The notes under the pieces were generated by a model. The model made no database searches. It saw only the letters and a list, made by a program, of their open reading frames with translations, and was not told the DNA's origin. The position numbers were made by a program, and so were the translations under genes. A DNA stretch of 64,000 bases. Source: Massilia sp. 9096. GTDB taxonomy: Bacteria; Pseudomonadota; Gammaproteobacteria; Burkholderiales; Burkholderiaceae_D. The stretch covers positions 4,092,001 through 4,156,000 of the forward strand of contig NZ_JQNN01000001.1 in assembly GCF_000745265.1 (NCBI RefSeq), given 5' to 3'. Positions 9,115-18,648 of this stretch are shown in pieces (the first letter of the stretch is position 1; each line of letters opens with the position of its first letter).

Positions 9115-9711
9115 TTATGTGCGCGCGTCGCGCAAGACGACGCTGTGGATCGCCTTGACGATGTTGGGATAGGCGCCGCAGCGGCAGATGTTGCCGCTCA
9201 TGCGCTCGCGGATCTCGTCTTCGGTCAGGGCGCCGGGTTCGAGCTGGTCGGTATCGGTCAGCGAGCTGGCCTGCTTCTGCTTGACCTCGTCGAGCAGCGC
9301 GACCGCCGAGCACACCTGGCCCGGCGTGCAGTAGCCGCACTGGAAGCCGTCGCAGTCCATGAAGGCTTGCTGCATCGGGTGCGGCTGTTCCTGGCTGCCC
9401 AGGCCCTCGACCGTGGTGATCTCGCGGCCCTCGTGCATGATCGCCAGGGTCAGGCACGAGTTGACCCGCTGGCCGTCGACGATGACGGTGCAGGCGCCGC
9501 ACTGGCCGCGGTCGCAGCCTTTCTTGGTGCCGGTCAGGTGCACGACTTCGCGCAGGGCGTCCAGCAGGGTCACGCGCGGTTCGATCGTCAGCTGGTGCTC
9601 GGCGCCGTTGATGCGCAAGGTGACCGGCTGGGGCGGTACATAGGGTGCGGAGGCTGGCGGCGCCGCGCTGGCGGCGGGCCGGTCGGTCAGGATCTGTTCG
9701 TCTTGTGGCAT
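9115..9711 (-). CDS. paoA: Aldehyde oxidoreductase [2Fe-2S] subunit (PaoA/YagT-like)
   Basis: 198-residue iron-sulfur subunit. The plant-type ferredoxin cluster is visible as GCDRGQCGACTV plus a downstream Cys in NSCLT, and the second, all-helical cluster as CGYCTPGQV and NICRCGAYPN. The ATG at 9711 is preferred because GGAG lies 10 bp upstream; an in-frame ATG at 9747 with a poor site would add 12 residues. Neither start gives a twin-arginine signal peptide, whereas E. coli PaoA has one and its complex is periplasmic. The complex encoded here is therefore probably cytoplasmic. First gene of the paoABC operon. Confidence 0.88.
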   Translation of the reverse strand: MPQDEQILTDRPAASAAPPASAPYVPPQPVTLRINGAEHQLTIEPRVTLLDALREVVHLTGTKKGCDRGQCGACTVIVDGQRVNSCLTLAIMHEGREITTVEGLGSQEQPHPMQQAFMDCDGFQCGYCTPGQVCSAVALLDEVKQKQASSLTDTDQLEPGALTEDEIRERMSGNICRCGAYPNIVKAIHSVVLRDART

Positions 9712-9989
9712 GGCGTGCGGGCTCCGGATAAATGACAACAAAGACATCGCCTGCCGTGCTACGGACTGCTGCCGGGCACGGTAGGCGATGCCGAACTCAT
9801 ATTCGTCATTTCATGATCGCCGAAATCAAAAAAACGCGGAGCGCGCAAGAATCCAATTCCTCCAAGAAATCAAAGGCTTACGATGAGGAAATGGAAGTTG
9901 TGGCAAGGGATGGCGTTGCAGCCGGGCTTTGAAGGGTTCTATACTCGCGTCAGTGGTGCAGATGAGCATCGCCAACCCAGGATGGATCC

Positions 9990-10409
9990 ATGCGCTCTTC
10001 TTTGCTCCTGCTGACCCCGCTGTTATTGCTGACTGGCTGCGTCAACGAATCGGCCAGCTACCAGATCGACAGCAACGACCACGCACTGACCGTCGTCGTG
10101 ACGCAGGATTATTTCTGGAGCAAGCAGGTGCGCCTGCAGGTGATCGCCTCGCGCATGCCGGATTGCCAGCGCCAGTTCGATCTCGGCAAGACTCCGCTGG
10201 CCGACCTGAACGTCGAACTGTTTTCGACCGGCGACGAAACCTTCCTGCTGCGCTCGGGCGACGAGATGTGGCAGGTGGAGACGCAGAATTGTACGCAGCT
10301 GGGCGATCCGGCCGCCGACGTGCAGGCCCAGCCGATCGGCGTGTTTCATCTGGACGCCAGGAAACGGCTGGTGTTCGAGCGCGCGGAAGGCGCGGTGGCG
10401 TCCAGCTGA
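9990..10409 (+). CDS. Hypothetical lipoprotein
   Basis: 139-residue protein with a short lipoprotein signal ending in LLLLTGC (lipid-modified Cys about residue 17). The mature part has a Tyr/Ser-rich start, three more cysteines or fewer that could pair (MPDCQRQF, ETQNCTQLG), and mostly beta-strand-like composition. I do not recognise a named domain; the repeated phrase-like use of polar residues fits small periplasmic lipoproteins of Oxalobacteraceae. It stands alone between paoA (divergent) and the PAP2 gene (convergent). A purine-rich site (AGGATGG) precedes the ATG. Confidence 0.75.
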   Translation: MRSSLLLLTPLLLLTGCVNESASYQIDSNDHALTVVVTQDYFWSKQVRLQVIASRMPDCQRQFDLGKTPLADLNVELFSTGDETFLLRSGDEMWQVETQNCTQLGDPAADVQAQPIGVFHLDARKRLVFERAEGAVASS

Positions 10410-10436
10410 TCGAACCGGGCAGCGCGCAGGCGCCGC

Positions 10437-11045
10437 TTACGGGCGCAGCCAGCCTCGTGCGATCGGCGCGGCCAGCAGGCGGCGGTACAGCATCGCCAGC
10501 GTCGCCGCCAGCGCATCGCAGCGGCGCGTCGCGGCGGCGCTCTGGAACAGGAGCGTCACGCCCAGCGCCACGACGACGGCGCCCAGCATGTCCATCGGCC
10601 AGTGCACGCCCAGGAAGATGCGTGACCAGGCCACCACCACCGCCAGCGGCAGCATCGACACGCCGAAACGGCGCGCCGCCGGCGTCCGGCTGCACGCCAG
10701 CACGAGGGCCACCGTGAACATGATCGTGCCGTGGTCGCTCGGGAAGGAGCTGTCCGGCGCGTGCTGCAGGTAAGCGTGACCGGCGCCGATCGCAAACGGG
10801 CGCGCGTGATACCACAGCAAGCCGAACACGGCGTTCAAGCCAAGCGCGAACAGCGTCGCCGCCAGCGCCTTGGTCGCCGCTTCGCGCTGGCCGGAACGCC
10901 CGTTCATCCACATGCCGGCCAGGCCGATCGGCACCAGCAGGATCAGCCATTTGGCCGCGAAGATGCCGAGCGCGAGCCGCCAGCCTTGCAGGCCGGCGTC
11001 GGCGTTAATCAGGGAGAACCACAGCAAATTCAGGTGATCTAGCAT
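10437..11045 (-). CDS. PAP2-family phosphatase, probable undecaprenyl-diphosphatase (BcrC-like)
   Basis: 202-residue integral membrane protein with about five to six hydrophobic helices. The three PAP2 catalytic motifs are present: the RP of motif 1 in LLWYHARPF (the leading Lys is replaced), motif 2 PSDHG, and motif 3 SRIFLGVHWPMDMLG with the nucleophilic His. This arrangement and length match BcrC/YbjG enzymes that dephosphorylate undecaprenyl pyrophosphate at the periplasmic face for cell-wall and glycan carrier recycling. The ATG at 11045 was chosen over an upstream TTG at 11069. Substrate is inferred; other lipid phosphates are possible. Confidence 0.82.
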   Translation of the reverse strand: MLDHLNLLWFSLINADAGLQGWRLALGIFAAKWLILLVPIGLAGMWMNGRSGQREAATKALAATLFALGLNAVFGLLWYHARPFAIGAGHAYLQHAPDSSFPSDHGTIMFTVALVLACSRTPAARRFGVSMLPLAVVVAWSRIFLGVHWPMDMLGAVVVALGVTLLFQSAAATRRCDALAATLAMLYRRLLAAPIARGWLRP

Positions 11046-11149
11046 GGCAAGGTGACGGCGCGATGACAAAGCGTCACTCTACCAGCTGCTGAGCGCGCTC
11101 CTAAACACGCGCTGAAGCGAAGGGCTGTGTTCGCTCAAAAAACCCACAT

Positions 11150-11212
11150 GGCAAGGCGCATCGGCGAAGACTGTACGCGAGTACGGCGAGACGATGCAAC
11201 GCAGCCACGGGC
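11150..11212. repeat. Intergenic palindromic element, candidate dispersed repeat
   Basis: Between the PAP2 and aldo/keto reductase genes lies a segment with nested inverted repeats: GCATCG...CGATGC flank a central GTACGCGAGTAC. The texture (pairs of GTAC and GGCGA blocks) resembles short intergenic repeats found in many proteobacterial genomes. Only one copy is in this window, so the repeat status is a guess. Confidence 0.35.
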
Positions 11213-11227
11213 TTTTGTCAGGCGTCC

Positions 11228-12226
11228 TCAGCCCATCTCGCTGTCGAGGTGATTCATCTGGGCCGCGTTGTAGCGCTCGCCCGCGGCGGCGTCCGGCGGC
11301 ACGATGCTTTCCAGACGCGCGATGTCTTCCGGCCGCAACTGCAGGTCGGCCGCGCCCAGCGCTTCCTGCAGGCGGTCGCGGCGGCGCGCGCCGACCAGGG
11401 GCACGATGTCCGCGCCCTGCGCCGCCACCCAGGCGATGGCAAGCTGGGCCACGGTCACGTCGAGCTCCTGCGCGAGCACGCGCATGCGCTCGACCAGGGC
11501 CAGGTTGGCGTCCAGGTTCTCGCCCTGGAAGCGCGGGCTGGCCAGGTTGCGGAAATCCTTCTGGCCGGTGCGCTCGCGGCTCCAGTGCCCGCTGATCAGC
11601 CCGCGCGACAGCACGCCGTAGGCGGTGATGCCGATGCCGAGCTCGCGCGCGGTCGGCAAGATCGCTTTTTCGATGCTGCGCGAGATGACCGAATATTCGA
11701 TCTGCAGGTCGCTGATCGGATGCACGGCGCTGGCGCGGCGCAGCGTTTCGGCGCCGACTTCGGACAGGCCGACGTGCTTGACGTAGCCGGCCTTGACCAG
11801 GTCGGCGATGGCGCCCACGGTGTCTTCGATCGGTACGTTCGGATCCAGGCGCGCGGGGCGATAGATGTCGATATAGTCGGTGCCCAGGCGTTTCAGGCTG
11901 TAGGCGACGAAGTTGCGCACCGCCGCCGGACGGCAGTCGTAGCCGCTCCAGGAACCGTCCGGGCCGCGCAGGGCGCCAAACTTGACGCTGATCTGCACCT
12001 GCTCGCGGGTGCGTCCCTGCAGGGCGTCACGGATCAGCATTTCGTTGTGGCCCATGCCATAGAAATCGCCGGTGTCGAGCAGCGTGATGCCGGCGTCGAG
12101 GGCGGCATGGAGGGTGGCGATGCTTTCGTCGCGGTCAGCCGGGCCGTACAGGTCCGACATGCCCATGCAGCCCAGGCCGATGCGGGCCACCTGCGGGCCG
12201 TGTTGTCCAAGTCGAGTTTCTTGCAT
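11228..12226 (-). CDS. Aldo/keto reductase
   Basis: 332-residue TIM-barrel oxidoreductase of the AKR superfamily. Recognisable parts are the N-terminal barrel strand ARIGLGCMGMS, the catalytic Asp/Tyr in LLDTGDFYG, the catalytic Lys in ISVKFG, and the cofactor segment LVGARRRDRLQEALGAAD that binds the NADPH phosphate. The position usually holding the catalytic His (YYxHR) reads DIYRPARLDP, so the His is absent. The enzyme reduces an unknown carbonyl substrate in the cytoplasm. Its ATG lies 3 bp after the stop of the orphan transposase-domain gene, suggesting translational coupling. Confidence 0.88.
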   Translation of the reverse strand: MQETRLGQHGPQVARIGLGCMGMSDLYGPADRDESIATLHAALDAGITLLDTGDFYGMGHNEMLIRDALQGRTREQVQISVKFGALRGPDGSWSGYDCRPAAVRNFVAYSLKRLGTDYIDIYRPARLDPNVPIEDTVGAIADLVKAGYVKHVGLSEVGAETLRRASAVHPISDLQIEYSVISRSIEKAILPTARELGIGITAYGVLSRGLISGHWSRERTGQKDFRNLASPRFQGENLDANLALVERMRVLAQELDVTVAQLAIAWVAAQGADIVPLVGARRRDRLQEALGAADLQLRPEDIARLESIVPPDAAAGERYNAAQMNHLDSEMG

Positions 12227-12229
12227 TTG

Positions 12230-12553
12230 CTATCTTTGTCCCGTCAATTGGCGCAATCGCGCGATCTCGTCGGTACGGCCGAGCCGGTCGAGCGCCTGCT
12301 CGAGCAGCGTGCGGTCCCCCTCGCGCAGCATAGTCCATTGGGTGAAATACTCGTGTACGGTTCGCCAGGGCGGGAATTCGGGCGGCATGCTGCGCCAGGC
12401 ATTGCCGGAATGAAGAAAGTACAGGACCGCGCAAAACACGTCGTACAGATCGTGCTTGCGCGGGCGGGTCTTGCGGCGCGCCGCCTCCAGCATGTCGCGC
12501 ACCGAATCGAACTGTTCTCGCGATACGTCGCTTGGGAATTGTGGCCTGGCCAT
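12230..12553 (-). CDS. Orphan DUF4096-type (IS5-family transposase N-terminal) protein
   Basis: 107-residue protein that is recognisable only as the N-terminal DUF4096 domain of IS5/IS1182-like transposases: the pattern RKHDLYDVFCAVLYFLHSG followed by AWRSMPPEFPPWRTVHEYF is the classic helix-turn-helix-like start of these enzymes. The DDE catalytic domain is missing: the frame ends normally and the next gene, 3 bp away, is an aldo/keto reductase. No terminal inverted repeats were seen. A clear site (TTGAGGCG) precedes the ATG. It is either an insertion-sequence remnant kept open or a domesticated DNA-binding protein. Confidence 0.75.
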   Translation of the reverse strand: MARPQFPSDVSREQFDSVRDMLEAARRKTRPRKHDLYDVFCAVLYFLHSGNAWRSMPPEFPPWRTVHEYFTQWTMLREGDRTLLEQALDRLGRTDEIARLRQLTGQR

Positions 12554-12788
12554 GTCGATCGCCTCAAAATTACTTGGACATGCAGGATCTGGAACAGGTT
12601 CGCAGCAAACCTTTGATGAGCCGCTTTATCGGCCCTTCAAGCGCGCCTGTCCAACGCATGTATTGTAAATACCAATGTAACATGACGCACGAATTTGGGG
12701 CGCAAGATTCCACACACAGCGATATGTCGCGCGTGCGATGACAGGCCGTGGGAGGGAAAAGACAGGGCGGCGGGCGCCGCCCCGGAGA

Positions 12789-13358
12789 TCAGCTGTCGCG
12801 GGCCAGCGCCAGGAATTCGGTGCGCAGCGCCAGGTTCGGCTGCAGCTCGCCCAGCATGGCGGAAGTGATGGTTTCTTCGCCGGGAGTGCGGATGCCGCGG
12901 CTTTCCATGCACATGTGGCGGCACTTGATGACCACGCCGACCGCCTTCGGTTCCAGCACTTCCATCAGCGTGTTGGCGATCTGCACCGTCAGGCGTTCCT
13001 GCACCTGCAGGCGTTTCGAAAACACGTCGACCAGGCGGGTCAGCTTCGACAGGCCGACGATCTTGCCGTTCGGCAGATAGCCGACGGTGGCCTTGCCGAA
13101 GAACGGTGCCAGGTGGTGCTCGCAATGGCTGTAGACCGGGATGCCACGCACCACGATCAGCTCGTTGTATTCCTCGGCGCCATCCTCGAAGGCCTTGAGG
13201 ATGGCGACCGGATCCTGGTCATAGCCGGAAGTCCAGTGTTTCCAGGCCTTGGCGACGCGCGCCGGCGTCTCATGCAGGCCCGAACGGTTCGGATCTTCGC
13301 CGATGCTGGTCAAAAAGCGGCGCCAGTCGTGTTCGGTGAAGTCTTCTTTGTCAGACAT
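12789..13358 (-). CDS. folE: GTP cyclohydrolase I
   Basis: 189-residue enzyme (start ATG at 13358; the frame is open 30 codons further up but has no site there). FolE converts GTP to dihydroneopterin triphosphate, the first step to folate and tetrahydrobiopterin. The zinc ligands are present: Cys and His in SHCEHHLAPF, and the distal Cys in CRHMCMESRG. The active-site His of the RHMCM loop and the conserved QERLT motif are also present. Single-gene unit with a GGGT-rich leader; no pterin genes are adjacent. Confidence 0.95.
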   Translation of the reverse strand: MSDKEDFTEHDWRRFLTSIGEDPNRSGLHETPARVAKAWKHWTSGYDQDPVAILKAFEDGAEEYNELIVVRGIPVYSHCEHHLAPFFGKATVGYLPNGKIVGLSKLTRLVDVFSKRLQVQERLTVQIANTLMEVLEPKAVGVVIKCRHMCMESRGIRTPGEETITSAMLGELQPNLALRTEFLALARDS

Positions 13359-13523
13359 GGTAAACCCTAAAATTTTCGAGAGGCTAGAGTATATAGAAAA
13401 TGTGCTCAATCCACAGGCAGCTGGCCATTTCTTGAGCAAAAACAGCACATCCGTAGTGGCGTGGCGCTACGGTCATTGAGGTACTGACTGAAGAAGACCT
13501 CATCGCGTCGCAGGAGACCCATC

Positions 13524-14399
13524 ATGCTCGGCAGCAGTGTTTTGGAAGTCGCGATCGGCCTGACGTTTTGCTATGGCACGGTTGCCCTGATCGTCACCAC
13601 CTTGCAGGAAGCGTTGGCGGCGGCGTTCAGCCTGCGCGCCAACACGCTGTTGGCAGGTATCAAAAGCATGCTGAACGACCCGCGCTTCGACGGCCTGGCG
13701 CGCGCGGTGTACGCGCATCCGCTGGTCAACCCGCATGCGCTCGGCAGCGCAAGCGACGAGCACGACCTGCCCTCCAGACCATCCTACATCGAACCCGCGC
13801 ACTTTGCGATTGCCCTGGTCGACAGCCTGTGGAAGACGCCGTGCCACTTCCTGCAGCTGGCCGGCGCCATCGATGCCATCCCCGACCCGCAGCTGCGCAA
13901 GGCGCTGCAAGGCCTGTACGGGCGCGCGCGCGACCTGCAGCACTTCCAGGACATGCTCGCCGGCTGGTTCGACAATGCGATGGCGCGCATGTCGGGCGCG
14001 TATAAACGCCAGCAGCTGCTGATCTCGCTGCTGCTGGCGCTGCTGCTGGCGATCCTGTTCAACATCGACAGCATCCACCTGTTCCGGGTCCTGTGGCAGC
14101 AGCCGGCCCTGGCCGAGCATCTCAAAGAAGCACCCGCCCAGCTCGACTCGGCGACGATGCAGGCCCTGCTCGCCCTGCCGGTCGGCTGGACCCATTTTCC
14201 GCCGGTGCTGGGCATCGACTTCGCGCTGCAGGTGGGCGGCTGGCTGGTCACCGCGTCGACTGCGCTGTTCGGCGCGCCGTTCTGGTTCGACCTGATGCAG
14301 CGCGTGGTGCGCATGCGCGGCACCGGAGAAAAGCCGGCCGAAGTGCCGCTCGCGCTGCGCCTGGAAAGCCGGGCCGCGGTCGGCTCGGCGACCCGCTGA
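13524..14399 (+). CDS. Conserved membrane protein of unknown function
   Basis: 291-residue protein with an N-terminal hydrophobic helix (about residues 5-35, LEVAIGLTFCYGTVALIVTT), a soluble middle with a segment DNAMARMSGAYKRQQ, a hydrophobic helix pair (about 167-185), and a C-terminal membrane segment ending GAPFWFDLMQRVVRMRG. I recall this layout (helix, YAHPL region, SYIxPxxFA, WFDxxMxRxSGxYKR, GAPFWFDL) as a widespread, unnamed bacterial family, but no function is known to me. It stands alone between folE (divergent) and nudC (convergent). The stop codon lies in a 15-bp tandem repeat. Confidence 0.75.
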   Translation: MLGSSVLEVAIGLTFCYGTVALIVTTLQEALAAAFSLRANTLLAGIKSMLNDPRFDGLARAVYAHPLVNPHALGSASDEHDLPSRPSYIEPAHFAIALVDSLWKTPCHFLQLAGAIDAIPDPQLRKALQGLYGRARDLQHFQDMLAGWFDNAMARMSGAYKRQQLLISLLLALLLAILFNIDSIHLFRVLWQQPALAEHLKEAPAQLDSATMQALLALPVGWTHFPPVLGIDFALQVGGWLVTASTALFGAPFWFDLMQRVVRMRGTGEKPAEVPLALRLESRAAVGSATR

Positions 14400-14436
14400 G
14401 CCGGCGCGCGCTGAACCGGCGCGCGCTGAACCGGCG
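14395..14436. repeat. 15-bp tandem repeat at a convergent gene end
   Basis: GCTGARCCGGCGCGC is repeated at 14395-14409 and 14410-14424, with a partial third copy to 14436. The first copy contains the stop codon of the membrane protein gene. The third copy forms the left arm of a perfect 8-bp inverted repeat, GCTGAACC/GGTTCAGC (14425-14432 and 14439-14446), which reaches into the stop codon of nudC and may act as a shared weak terminator. Confidence 0.7.
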
Positions 14437-14441
14437 GTGGT

Positions 14442-15272
14442 TCAGCGGCCGGGCGGCCGGTTGGCGTCGACCAGCATGCTCGAGATCGACACATGCGGCA
14501 CGCGTTCCGGCCATTCGTCGTCCGGGCCGAACCAGCGCGCCTCGGCGATCTCGTTGGGGTCGGTGCGGATCTCGCCGTCCAGGTAGTCGGCCGTAAAGGA
14601 CAGCATCAGCGAATGCGGGAACGGCCACGACTGGCTGCCGAAATAGCGCAAGTTGTGCACGCGCAGGCCGACTTCCTCGAACACTTCGCGGTGCACCGCT
14701 TCCTCGACCGACTCGCCGGCTTCCAGAAAGCCGGCCAGCGGCACGAAGCGCTTGACTGCCGACTCCGTGTGCAGCGCCAACAGCACTTTGTCTTCCTTGC
14801 GGATCAGCACCATCATCGCCGGCGAGATGCGCGGATACGCCATGTGGCCGCAATTGACGCACTTGAAGCAGCGCTCGCCCGCCAGGCGCGCGGTGCCATG
14901 GCCGCAGGCGCCGCAGAAGCGGTGCGTGCGCGCCCATTCCGCGATCTGCGCCGCGCGCGCGGCCACCCCGAGCAGCGTCTCGTCGAACTCGCCGAACAGC
15001 GAGCGCAGCCCGCGCCAGGCGTAGCCGGCCGGCGCCAGCGTTTCATCGTCGACCCAGCCGGCCTGGCAATACGTGTCGCCGAGCAGGCCGACCGGCTGCA
15101 GCTGCTGCGGGTCGAGCGCCAGACCCTTCACCACCGCCGCATCCGGCAACGACAAACTGCCCTCGTGCACCAGCAGGCGGTTGGCGTGGAAGATGAAGGA
15201 CAGCGGCGCGGCATCCTGTGCGGATGGGGGCGGCGCCATCAGGGGCGTGAACGAAGCGGGCGTCTGAAGCAT
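14442..15272 (-). CDS. nudC: NAD(+) diphosphatase / NADH pyrophosphatase (NudC)
   Basis: 276-residue Nudix hydrolase. The order of parts is that of NudC: an N-terminal domain, a four-cysteine zinc ribbon (CGACG... CVNCG, about residues 117-140), the Nudix box GFLEAGESVEEAVHREVFEEVGL shown here only by its Gly, REVFEE and EVGL elements (about 178-200), and the NudC-specific SQSWPFPHS motif that selects NAD(H) and, as known for E. coli, NAD-capped RNA. The ATG at 15272 starts the conserved region; the frame is open further upstream without support. Divergent from the carbamoyltransferase with 115 bp between starts. Confidence 0.92.
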   Translation of the reverse strand: MLQTPASFTPLMAPPPSAQDAAPLSFIFHANRLLVHEGSLSLPDAAVVKGLALDPQQLQPVGLLGDTYCQAGWVDDETLAPAGYAWRGLRSLFGEFDETLLGVAARAAQIAEWARTHRFCGACGHGTARLAGERCFKCVNCGHMAYPRISPAMMVLIRKEDKVLLALHTESAVKRFVPLAGFLEAGESVEEAVHREVFEEVGLRVHNLRYFGSQSWPFPHSLMLSFTADYLDGEIRTDPNEIAEARWFGPDDEWPERVPHVSISSMLVDANRPPGR

Positions 15273-15387
15273 GGCGGTGTTCGAGAATCGGCGATCGCCC
15301 GATGATACCGCCTTTCGCCGGAGCGCGAACTTATCCGACTCAGCACGCTCCAAGTCTTGGCTGGGCCATTGGAAGGAGGAGAAGACG

Positions 15388-17060
<1,673 letters not shown>

Positions 17061-17064
<4 letters not shown>

Positions 17065-17427
17065 TCCGCGCCTATCCGAGGGCGCCCAGCGTGGCGCCCG
17101 GCGCGGCGCTGTACCCGCATGTCGCCTCCGATCGTCCGCGTTTTCGCGTCGCCTTGTACCGCTGGGCTGACGGGCCGCAGCTGATGCGCCGCTCCGACTG
17201 GCTGCCCGGCGCCGATGCCCCTGAACGCGGACCAGGACTGGGACTGGCCGGCCTATGCCTTCGCGATTCCCGCCGACTGTCGATCGAGTGTCTACGTCGC
17301 CGATCTCGAGGAAGAGGGCCGCAAGCGCGGTTTCGATGTGGCGCGCGGCTGGGGCGCGGCGTGCGCGCGCGACCGCCGGGTCGCACGGATCACGCAAAAC
17401 GTGCTCGACCATCTGCTGCGCGCTTGA
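17061..17427 (+). pseudogene. Frameshifted and internally deleted gene, N,N-dimethylformamidase large-subunit-like
   Basis: A GTG at 17061 overlaps the carbamoyltransferase stop and opens a frame that reads VAPGAALYPHVASDRPRFRV and ALYRWADGPQLMRRSDWLPG, a beta-sandwich domain. At about 17215 the coding sense moves to the next frame (GADA then PLNADQDWDWPAYAFAIP, SSVYVADLEEEG), continuing to a stop at 17425-17427. From memory this matches the N-terminal domain of proteins annotated as N,N-dimethylformamidase beta-subunit-like, while the end, VARITQNVLDHLLRA, resembles their extreme C-terminus; the roughly 400 residues expected between are missing. So the gene looks both frameshifted and deleted. 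A sequencing error could explain the frameshift but not the size. Confidence 0.55.
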
Positions 17428-17457
17428 CGCCGCCACTCAGTACTCCTGGAGAACGCC

Positions 17458-18510
17458 ATGTACCGCCGACCGTTTTTGCAGCGCACGGCCCCGTCGTCCG
17501 TGGTCGTGTTCCGTGCGCTCCAGCTGGGCGACATGCTGTGCGCCGTTCCGGCCCTGCGCGCACTGCGCAACGCCCTGCCGCGCGCCCACATCGCGCTGGT
17601 CGGACTACCGTGGGCGCAGCAGTTCGCCGAGCGCTTTCCCGGCTACCTAGACGAATTCATCCCCTTTCCCGGCCACCCGCTGCTGCCCGAGCAACCGGTC
17701 CGGCACGAGGCGCTGGCCAGCTTTTATGCCGGCGTGTGCGCGCGCCAGTTCGCGCTGGCGATCCAGCTGCACGGCAGCGGTGACGTGAGCAACGACATCG
17801 TCAGCGGTTTCGGCGCCGACGTCATGGCCGGCTTCTGCCGTGGCGAGGCCGTCGTGCGCGAGCGCGCCATGATGCTGTCCTACCCCGACACCGGCACCGA
17901 GCCGGAACGTCTGCTGGCGCTGATGACGCAGCTCGGCGCCGATCCGGCCGGCGAGCAGCTCGAATTCCCGCTGTCGCGCCACGACGAAGACGAACTGGCC
18001 GCCAGCGGCATCGTCCGCGACCTGGCCGAAGGCCGCTATTTCTGCATTCACCCGGGCGCGCGCCACCGCGACAAATGCTGGCCCGCCGCCCACTTCGCCG
18101 ACGTCGGCGACCGCATCGCCACCGAGTTCGGCCTGCGTCCCGTGCTGACCGGCTCGGCCGCGGAAGCCGACCTCACCGCCGATGTGGCGGCGCACATGCG
18201 CCACGAGCCACTCAATGCCGCCGCCCCGATCTCGATCGGCGCGATGGCGGTGTTGCTGCGCGGCGCCCGCCTGCTGCTGTGCAACGACACCGGCGTGTCC
18301 CACATCGCGGCAGGCCTGAAGCTGAAAAGCGTGGTCATCTTCAACAAGGCCGACATCGCGCGCTGGGCCCCGCTCGACCGGCTTACCCATCGCTGCATCT
18401 GGGACCCGACCGCCGAGCGCGCCGCGATGGTCTTGCAGCACGCGCGCGCCCTGCTGTCCGGCACCGCACCCAGCCGGCAGCGCAGCGTGGGCATGTGGCC
18501 GTATTGGTGA
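17458..18510 (+). CDS. Glycosyltransferase family 9 protein (heptosyltransferase-like)
   Basis: 350-residue GT-B glycosyltransferase of family 9. The N-terminal domain starts with VVVFRALQLGDMLCAVPALRAL, the acceptor-side motif of WaaC/WaaF-type enzymes, and the C-terminal domain has IHPGARHRDKCWP and LLCNDTGVSHIAAGL, the nucleotide-sugar site. GT9 enzymes add heptose or related sugars during LPS core assembly at the inner membrane face; here the isolation from waa genes and the neighbouring carbamoyltransferase suggest another surface glycan. Ribosome site CTGGAG, 6 bp before the ATG. Confidence 0.88.
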   Translation: MYRRPFLQRTAPSSVVVFRALQLGDMLCAVPALRALRNALPRAHIALVGLPWAQQFAERFPGYLDEFIPFPGHPLLPEQPVRHEALASFYAGVCARQFALAIQLHGSGDVSNDIVSGFGADVMAGFCRGEAVVRERAMMLSYPDTGTEPERLLALMTQLGADPAGEQLEFPLSRHDEDELAASGIVRDLAEGRYFCIHPGARHRDKCWPAAHFADVGDRIATEFGLRPVLTGSAAEADLTADVAAHMRHEPLNAAAPISIGAMAVLLRGARLLLCNDTGVSHIAAGLKLKSVVIFNKADIARWAPLDRLTHRCIWDPTAERAAMVLQHARALLSGTAPSRQRSVGMWPYW

Positions 18511-18545
18511 TGCTGCTGGCTGCTGGCTGCTGGCTGCTGGCTGCT
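18511..18545. repeat. 7-bp tandem repeat (GGCTGCT), five copies
   Basis: Directly after the stop of the first GT9 gene, GGCTGCT is repeated four times exactly with one imperfect leading copy (TGCTGCT). It lies in the 138-bp spacer between two convergent GT9 genes. Such short arrays can vary by slippage; here it is outside the coding sequence. Confidence 0.85.
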
Positions 18546-18648
18546 ACCTTCCCTGCCCGCTCGCGCTGCCGCTGTCGATGCAGGCCGCGTGACGCAAAAA
18601 ATGCACATCGGCTGACGCAACCGGCAACGGCTGGTGGCGCTCCCTCGG

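Noticed and set aside
9732..9932. 66-codon frame in the paoA/lipoprotein spacer
   Set aside because: No ribosome site, no recognisable composition, and it overlaps the paoA leader.
12554..12788. Search for insertion-sequence ends around the orphan transposase domain
   Set aside because: No matching terminal inverted repeats or target duplication could be seen on either side.
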